Below are positions 59,606 through 64,000 of a stretch of DNA of 64,000 nt, in pieces. The notes under the pieces are model-generated. The model did no database searches, had not been told where the DNA came from, and saw only the letters and a list, made by a program, of their open reading frames with translations. The first letter of the stretch is position 1. Each line of letters begins with the position of its first letter. The translations under genes and the position numbers were made by a program. Origin of the DNA: DATLMR01 sp035634255. GTDB lineage: Bacteria; Acidobacteriota; Blastocatellia; UBA7656. The stretch is taken from assembly GCA_035634255.1 (NCBI GenBank), contig DASQDI010000157.1, positions 62,001 to 126,000 on the forward strand, given 5' to 3'.

Positions 59606-59725
59606 GTTGGGTTCCTTTAATCAGAGCGGCCATTTTACCCGACGCCCGCCCGACGCCGCCACTCCACGAACCTCATGAAGGGGGCATTGCGCGCTGTGAT
59701 ATAGTATGCGCCACGGGAGGCGTCT

Positions 59726-60187
59726 ATGCGATCAAGCTCGTCGTGCCGTCTGAGTACGATCCTCGAAACAATCGGCGACCACTGGACGCTCGGGATCATT
59801 CACGAGCTGAGCGCGGGGCCCCGGAGAACCCTCGACCTTTTCGGGGCGTTCACGGGGCTGAGCACGAAGACCCTGACCGCCCGCCTGAAGATGCTGAAAA
59901 AGAGCGGGCTGGTCGAGCGCCGGTCGTTCCCCGAAACGCCTCCCAGGGTGGAATACTCCCTCACGGATAAAGGGCGCGAAGTCCTGCCGGTGCTGAGAGC
60001 CCTGTCTGAAGTGGCTGATAGATGGGCCGGGGACTCCGGCGGGAACGAGGGACTGCCCGACTGTCAGGCTTGCGGCATCGGGCACGGAGATCATCCGGGG
60101 CCGGGGCAGCAGCCGCAAAAAGACCAGCCGAGCCCACAGGCGAACGCGCCCCGCCCGCGCAAGCGTTCCGACGTGACCCTCCTATAA
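59726..60187 (+). CDS. HxlR-family transcriptional regulator
   Basis: The 153-residue protein has the HxlR winged helix: CRLSTILETIGDHWTLGIIHEL at the start with the conserved Cys used in redox sensing, GLSTKTLTARLKMLKKSGLVER (recognition helix) and VEYSLTDKGREVLPVL. A tail of about 55 residues rich in Pro, Gln and basic residues is unusual for the family (normally about 110). A TATAGT at 59700-59705 and GGGAGG before the ATG set the promoter and start. It may regulate itself or divergent serA. Confidence 0.88.
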   Translation: MRSSSSCRLSTILETIGDHWTLGIIHELSAGPRRTLDLFGAFTGLSTKTLTARLKMLKKSGLVERRSFPETPPRVEYSLTDKGREVLPVLRALSEVADRWAGDSGGNEGLPDCQACGIGHGDHPGPGQQPQKDQPSPQANAPRPRKRSDVTLL

Positions 60188-60245
60188 ACCTGCGCACGCT
60201 GCCGACGGCTAGCGGATGGCCTATCAAAACCAGTTTTGGCTACAG

Positions 60246-60251
60246 TATACT
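60246..60251 (+). promoter_or_regulatory. -10-like hexamer upstream of the orphan gene at 60291
   Basis: TATACT at 60246-60251 lies 39 bases before the ATG. No good -35 at the correct spacing is visible. Confidence 0.4.
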
Positions 60252-60290
60252 GTTAGGCACAGGAGCACAGAGCTCGCGCGGCGGCGATTT

Positions 60291-60701
60291 ATGGATATTC
60301 AAACGCATAACATCAAATTAATCGGTGAGGCTGGCAAACAGATTGACGGCACTTTCACGCTCGATCCCGACCAGGGGACTTGCAGACTTACCCTCCGATA
60401 TTCAGACAAGGAACTGATTGCGGAAGAGGATGACTACTTTGACGCTCTGTGTTCCATCCGCCGGCGGCTTGAGACTGTGGGCATGCGTCCTCTTTGCTAC
60501 GGAGCGAGTAAGAACGTGTTCCCGTCCGGTATGAGCAGAGACATGGGGCAAGGGCTAATTGCCTACAGGATGAGCGTAGGGCAACCGGCCAGGATGGTGG
60601 ACATGGTTTCCATCTTTGAGACCGGACCCGATGTGGAGCCGGCGTCAGTAGAGGAGCAGGAGCAGTACTTCGAGCAATGGTTGAAAAGCCTCAGACGGTG
60701 A
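60291..60701 (+). CDS. Hypothetical protein
   Basis: The 136-residue protein is soluble and mixed alpha/beta. It contains LDPDQGTCRLTLRY, FDALCSIRRRLETVGMRPLCYGASKNVFPSGMSRDMGQGLIAYRM in the translated frame and a helical end. I recognise no family. Its codons are less GC-biased than those of its neighbours, which suggests recent transfer. The next gene, also atypical, lies 122 bases further on. Confidence 0.6.
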   Translation: MDIQTHNIKLIGEAGKQIDGTFTLDPDQGTCRLTLRYSDKELIAEEDDYFDALCSIRRRLETVGMRPLCYGASKNVFPSGMSRDMGQGLIAYRMSVGQPARMVDMVSIFETGPDVEPASVEEQEQYFEQWLKSLRR

Positions 60702-60790
60702 AGGCAACCGCGCCTGAAAAGCGCCCGCACCGGAGCGGCTACAGCCCGGTGACGTGGGTCGTTGGGCTTCTGAACTCGATGGCCGCTCTG

Positions 60791-60796
60791 TATAAT
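60791..60796 (+). promoter_or_regulatory. -10 box of the lumazine-binding-like gene
   Basis: TATAAT at 60791-60796 is 27 bases ahead of the ATG at 60824. A TTGGGC at 60762-60767 is too far upstream (23 bp) for a standard -35. Confidence 0.5.
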
Positions 60797-60823
60797 GGGG
60801 TGAAGTTGTGAGAGGAGATTTAT

Positions 60824-61261
60824 ATGCGAAAGTTGAACCGATTGCTCGTTACTGTGCTGGCCCTTTTCATTATTTCTTTAACGCCAGCCTTGGCGCAGGA
60901 TTCAGAAGAGGCGGCTATACGCGAAACTATCCAACATTACTTCCAGGGACATGCCACAGGCAACGGCGAGCATTTCCGAAAGGCCTTCCACCCGGATGCG
61001 AAGCTATTCTTCATTAGAGATGGCAAGCTTACCCAATGGACATCTGAGGAGTACATAGCCCGCGCGAGCGGGAAGCCTGCCGCCGATGAGGCCCAGAGGA
61101 AGAGGAGAGTTGACAGCATAGATGTGTCCGGGAATGCGGCGGTGGTGAAGGTGACGTTAGATTACCCGAGCGTAGTCTTCACCGATTACATGTCCATGCT
61201 GAAGGTAGACGGGCAGTGGAAGATTATTAATAAAACGTTCTATGCGAAGCCCCGATCTTGA
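60824..61261 (+). CDS. Exported NTF2-like / putative lumazine-binding protein
   Basis: The 145-residue protein has a signal peptide (LNRLLVTVLALFIISLTPALAQ). A SnoaL/NTF2-type cone fold follows: EEAAIRETIQHYFQGHATGN, FHPDAKLFFIRDGKL and a closing LKVDGQWKIINKTFY. Such proteins are often annotated as nuclear transport factor 2 or putative lumazine-binding proteins; a ligand is seldom known. AGGAGA lies a few bases before the ATG. Codon use is less GC-rich than in surrounding genes. Confidence 0.85.
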   Translation: MRKLNRLLVTVLALFIISLTPALAQDSEEAAIRETIQHYFQGHATGNGEHFRKAFHPDAKLFFIRDGKLTQWTSEEYIARASGKPAADEAQRKRRVDSIDVSGNAAVVKVTLDYPSVVFTDYMSMLKVDGQWKIINKTFYAKPRS

Positions 61262-61445
61262 CGTAAGCGAGGCGGTGAATCGCAGGAGATTTCAGGCGAA
61301 GAAAGAAGCCCATCAACCGCATGTACCCGAGCCCGCAATCCAAACCTATTATGCCCCATCAGTGTCACGTGCGGGCCGGGTGATGCGGAGCGTTATGCGG
61401 CTCTCATGCATCGCCGCGTGTATTGCGCTGATGGCACGCCCGCAT

Positions 61446-62693
61446 TCATACCTGTAATCCCCTGCCGTCGAGGTCTTCGATCATGGAAGAGAGGGTCGCC
61501 GTGACCGCCTCGCGGTCGAATTTGAGGCCGATCACCGGTATGAAGACGCGCTCCCTTGAGGTCCCGTTTATCTCTTTAAGCAGCAGCCGGCAGAAGGCCG
61601 CCACGACTTCCGAGGCGAACTGCGTGCCCGCGTTCCGGCGCAGGTCGCTCAGGGCGCGGTCGAGCGGGAGCCGCGCGCGGTAAGGGCGGTCCGTCATCAT
61701 CGCGTCGAAGGAGTCGGCCAGGGTGACGATCTTGGAGCCGAGCGGTATCTCGTCCCCGCGCAACCCCTGCGGGTACCCAGTGCCGTCTACCTTCTCGTGG
61801 TGACACTTGGTCAGGTAGGCGATCTCCTTCCACGGGTGGTTGATGTTCGACAGGATCTCGTAGCCGGTCGTCACGTGCCTGTTCAACTCATGGAACTCGC
61901 GGTCCGTGAGCGGGCGCGGGTTGTTGATGATCGAGCGGTCCACGACTATCTTCCCGATGTCGTGCAGGTACCCGGCAACCCCGATGTATTCGAGGCTGGT
62001 CCCGGTGATGCCCATCTCCTTCGCGATGGCCTCGGAGTACCGCGCGACCCTGTCGGAGTGGCCTTTCGTGTAAGCGTCCTTCAGGTCTATGGCCGCGCCG
62101 AAAGCCTTGATGGTGTCCTGATACATCTGGCGCATGTCGTTATAGAGCTTGCGATTCTCTTCGGCCTTGCGCCTGAGCGAGACGAGGAGCCGGTGGTTGT
62201 AAAAGGCGATGCCTATGTGCCGCGAGATCGTGTTGATGAGCTCCGTGTCGTCCTCGGTGAAGGGCTCTTTCGTGAACTTTTCCGAAAGGAATATGACGCC
62301 CTCAAGCTCGCCGTGGACGACCATCGGCACGAACGTGTGCGCGCGCAGGCGCTTGAGGATGTCGGCGTTGCGCCCGACGAACCGCGAGAGCCCGTTCCGC
62401 TCGGCGGCGACTTCGAGGGGCCGCCCGCGCAGGGCGAGCTTCTTCACCTCGTCGCGCCCGAGCTGTATCTGCTCGCCGAGGGCGCTGGGCAGGCCCTTGG
62501 CCGCCATTATTTTGAGCATGCGCGGGCGGGCGCTGAACTGGGCGATTGCGCCCTTGGGGATCGCGAGCGTGCCGAGCAGAGTGTGGAGCGAAGCGCGCAT
62601 CACCTCTTCAAAGTTGTGCGTGGAGCTGATCTCTGCTCCGAGGTCGGTCAAGGCGCTCAAGTTGTGCAGCATCTTCCTCAACGCGAGTTTCAT
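61446..62693 (-). CDS. GAF plus HD-GYP cyclic-di-GMP phosphodiesterase-like protein
   Basis: This protein of about 415 residues has an N-terminal GAF domain (about 15-170; FVPMVVHGELEGVIFLSEKF). A coiled-coil linker leads to an HD-GYP domain (about 200-400). The metal-binding HDIGK is present, as are HSDRVARYSEAIA, CHHEKVDGTGYPQGLRGDEIPLGSKI and ADSFDAM. Complete motifs suggest an active phosphodiesterase. The start ATG at 62693 is set by AAGGAGA 8 bases upstream; a GTG at 62729 is less likely. It is the third gene after the HATPase and STAS genes. Confidence 0.92.
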   Translation of the reverse strand: MKLALRKMLHNLSALTDLGAEISSTHNFEEVMRASLHTLLGTLAIPKGAIAQFSARPRMLKIMAAKGLPSALGEQIQLGRDEVKKLALRGRPLEVAAERNGLSRFVGRNADILKRLRAHTFVPMVVHGELEGVIFLSEKFTKEPFTEDDTELINTISRHIGIAFYNHRLLVSLRRKAEENRKLYNDMRQMYQDTIKAFGAAIDLKDAYTKGHSDRVARYSEAIAKEMGITGTSLEYIGVAGYLHDIGKIVVDRSIINNPRPLTDREFHELNRHVTTGYEILSNINHPWKEIAYLTKCHHEKVDGTGYPQGLRGDEIPLGSKIVTLADSFDAMMTDRPYRARLPLDRALSDLRRNAGTQFASEVVAAFCRLLLKEINGTSRERVFIPVIGLKFDREAVTATLSSMIEDLDGRGLQV

Positions 62694-62744
62694 CCCTGTT
62701 CTCCTTATCGGGGTAAGAGTGATATTCACCTGGGCCCGTATGCG

Positions 62745-63113
62745 TCAGGGCGCGGCCACCTCGGACTTTGCGGAAAGCTTCGCGAGCGCGCGGCCTTCGT
62801 TCTCTTCTATCCGGACGTGCGCCAGCAGACCGAGCATCTCGAAAAGCTCGCGGTTGGTCGCGGAAAGGTTTGAGAGCACGAGCGTGCCCCTGGACTCATT
62901 GACCGTCTCGATGATGCCGAGCAGGATCGATATGCCGATGCTGTTGATCAACTCGGTCTCTTCGAAATTGATCACGATGCTGCGGACGCCGCCCGACAGT
63001 AACTCCTGGCAGCGGCCTTCGAGGCCCTCCCCCCTCAACTGATTCAGGTACGGGCCGGGGTAAATGACCGCCACGCCTTCGGCGATCTTCGTTCTGACTT
63101 CGACACTGTTCAT
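62745..63113 (-). CDS. STAS-domain anti-sigma factor antagonist
   Basis: The 122-residue protein is a single STAS domain. The phosphorylatable Ser site is LINSIGISILLGI (S58; the usual preceding Asp is Asn57). The end is NRELFEMLGLLAHVRIEENE. Antagonists of this kind bind an HATPase-type kinase and release a regulated partner when unphosphorylated. The HATPase gene lies 142 bases upstream and the GAF/HD-GYP gene 51 bases downstream on the same strand, so the three make a partner-switch unit with a second-messenger output. Confidence 0.92.
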   Translation of the reverse strand: MNSVEVRTKIAEGVAVIYPGPYLNQLRGEGLEGRCQELLSGGVRSIVINFEETELINSIGISILLGIIETVNESRGTLVLSNLSATNRELFEMLGLLAHVRIEENEGRALAKLSAKSEVAAP

Positions 63114-63255
63114 GGAATTCTCCCCGCGCTCGCTCTCTCCCGCCGAGAGACGAGCCGTCAGGCGGGGGGGTGCCGCCTCTGATGGTACCGCGACACACGG
63201 GGTGCCGCGCGCAACTCTCCCGATTGATCTGCTGCCCCTTGGTCTGCCGACTCTT

Positions 63256-64000
63256 TTATTCCGCCTCGGCCCGCTTGAAGTACTTGGTCATAACGATGGT
63301 GGCCCCGTCGTCCGTGCGCTCGAAACGGACTTCGTCCATCAGGGCGCGGATGATCTGCAAGCCCCGCCCGCGCGAGCCCTTCAGAGAGGCGGCCGCCGTG
63401 CCGGCCTTTTCGCCCGACCAGTCGAAGGTGTTCCCCTTGTTCGAAACGGTGACTGTCAGGCGGTCGTCCTCGATGGTGAAGCGCTGGTAAATCCTGCGGT
63501 CCGGGCTGTCGCTGTGCTCGGCGGCGTTGATGCACGCCTCGATCAGGGCCGTCTTGATGTGGTTTATCGCCTCGGGGTCGAAGTCGGCCGCGCGCGCGAT
63601 CTGCTCGACGGTCCTCGCGGCGATCAATTCCGCGTCGTCCTCGATTGGGATGATCAGCTCGAACTCGCTCGCCGGGCGGCGCTCGGCCTCGACCATCAGG
63701 AGTTTTATTACGGCATCATAAAGCAGGTCGAGTTGGACGTAGGTCGAGTGATGCGCGCGCAGGCTCGCGAGCCGTTCGTGCGCGGCGGCGGAAAAGCCTT
63801 CCTTGCTGACGTACCAGCGGACGGCGCGGGCGGGCGGGCCGCTCCTGTCACGAATGGCTCTGGCGGCCGATTCCAGCCTTTGATCTATCCTCGCGAGCGT
63901 GTCGGCGTCCGCGGGCTCTTTCGAGTTGACGAGCGCGACGAGCCAGAGGACTTCGTTCGCCTCGCTGTATATGCCGCCTTCGAAGCCGCTCGCCTCGAAC
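63256..64000 (-). CDS. RsbW-type HATPase fused to an upstream domain; N-terminus outside the window
   Basis: The C-terminal 145 residues form an anti-sigma serine-kinase-type HATPase: N-box EACINAAEHSD and G-box GSRGRGLQIIRALMDE. A Met at 63696 opens this domain, but the same frame runs without a stop from there to 64000 with strong G/C third positions. At least 100 more residues therefore precede it. This upstream part contains ANEVLWLVALVNSKE and RWYVSKEGFSAAAHERLASL; the second resembles the closing segment of PD-(D/E)xK nuclease-like folds (a kegF-type motif). I treat the gene as a fusion running off the right edge. Confidence 0.85.
   Translation of the reverse strand, partial: FEASGFEGGIYSEANEVLWLVALVNSKEPADADTLARIDQRLESAARAIRDRSGPPARAVRWYVSKEGFSAAAHERLASLRAHHSTYVQLDLLYDAVIKLLMVEAERRPASEFELIIPIEDDAELIAARTVEQIARAADFDPEAINHIKTALIEACINAAEHSDSPDRRIYQRFTIEDDRLTVTVSNKGNTFDWSGEKAGTAAASLKGSRGRGLQIIRALMDEVRFERTDDGATIVMTKYFKRAEAE

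Noticed and set aside
61242..61457. 71-residue plus-strand frame after the lumazine-binding-like gene
   Set aside because: No ribosome binding site, no family, and it overlaps the ends of genes on both sides. Composition is not convincing.
1..64000. tRNA, rRNA, CRISPR arrays, prophage or insertion sequences
   Set aside because: I looked for T-loop GTTCGA cores with paired arms, evenly spaced repeats and transposase motifs, and found none that hold up. A computed scan (tRNAscan, Rfam) would be more reliable.

Overview
The window is high-GC bacterial chromosome with densely packed, mostly operonic genes. The gene mix suggests an acidobacterium, perhaps of the Blastocatellia: an Oar-like TonB-dependent receptor with an N-terminal carboxypeptidase-regulatory-like domain next to an EF-hand protein, a sortilin-type Asp-box protein, a zinc-ribbon/FGE-sulfatase fusion, a microcompartment shell pair with a class II aldolase, and a PspA gene linked to an AAA+ gene. 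This placement is inferred from gene content; no rRNA is present. I saw no tRNA, rRNA, CRISPR array, insertion sequence or prophage.

Layout. 1-2.7 kb: end of an Asp-box protein, a terminator, a structured RNA candidate (possibly 6S-like) and an exported truncated haemoglobin. 2.8-6.1 kb (minus): a compact microcompartment operon (class II aldolase with a probable encapsulation tail, hexameric shell protein, pentameric vertex protein) followed by NAD+ synthetase. 6.2-13.9 kb: a degenerate Fic protein, an SH3 lipoprotein, a Cache/HAMP receptor, a five-zinc-ribbon/FGE membrane protein and a polyprenyl diphosphate synthase. 14.3-17.7 kb: PspA, a membrane coiled-coil protein and a two-domain AAA+ ATPase, resembling an ESCRT-III/Vps4 type of pairing. 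17.7-22.5 kb: TrhA-like protein, methyltransferase, MutS and an Mrr-like protein. 22.9-28.3 kb: ECF sigma, anti-sigma, Spy-like protein, TonB-dependent receptor and EF-hand protein in one run.

28.4-43.4 kb is mostly housekeeping: HAD phosphatase, beta-propeller, site-2 protease, TrpS, ScpA, ScpB, a response regulator/GGDEF protein, a pseudouridine synthase, acyl-CoA dehydrogenase, MeaB, methylmalonyl-CoA epimerase, parvulin, a metallo-beta-lactamase-fold hydrolase, MTA phosphorylase, a TPR protein and a PfkB kinase. 43.5-49.4 kb: a zinc-binding membrane protein, DapF, a DUF2007-like protein, an exported alpha/beta hydrolase, CutA, a histone-H1-like Ala/Lys-rich protein and PurH.

49.5-55.9 kb (minus) is a tryptophan/kynurenine catabolic cluster: RidA, a PaaG-like crotonase, a PaaA/PaaC-like diiron protein, an old-yellow-enzyme/fibronectin-III fusion, tryptophan 2,3-dioxygenase and kynureninase. 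The combination suggests a CoA-dependent epoxide-type route for anthranilate, although no CoA ligase is seen. 56-61.3 kb: DMT transporter, a 63-residue protein coupled to endonuclease V, SerA, an HxlR regulator and two less GC-biased orphan genes. 61.4-64 kb (minus): a partner-switch module of GAF/HD-GYP phosphodiesterase, STAS antagonist and a HATPase domain whose reading frame stays open to the right edge, so it is part of a larger fusion.
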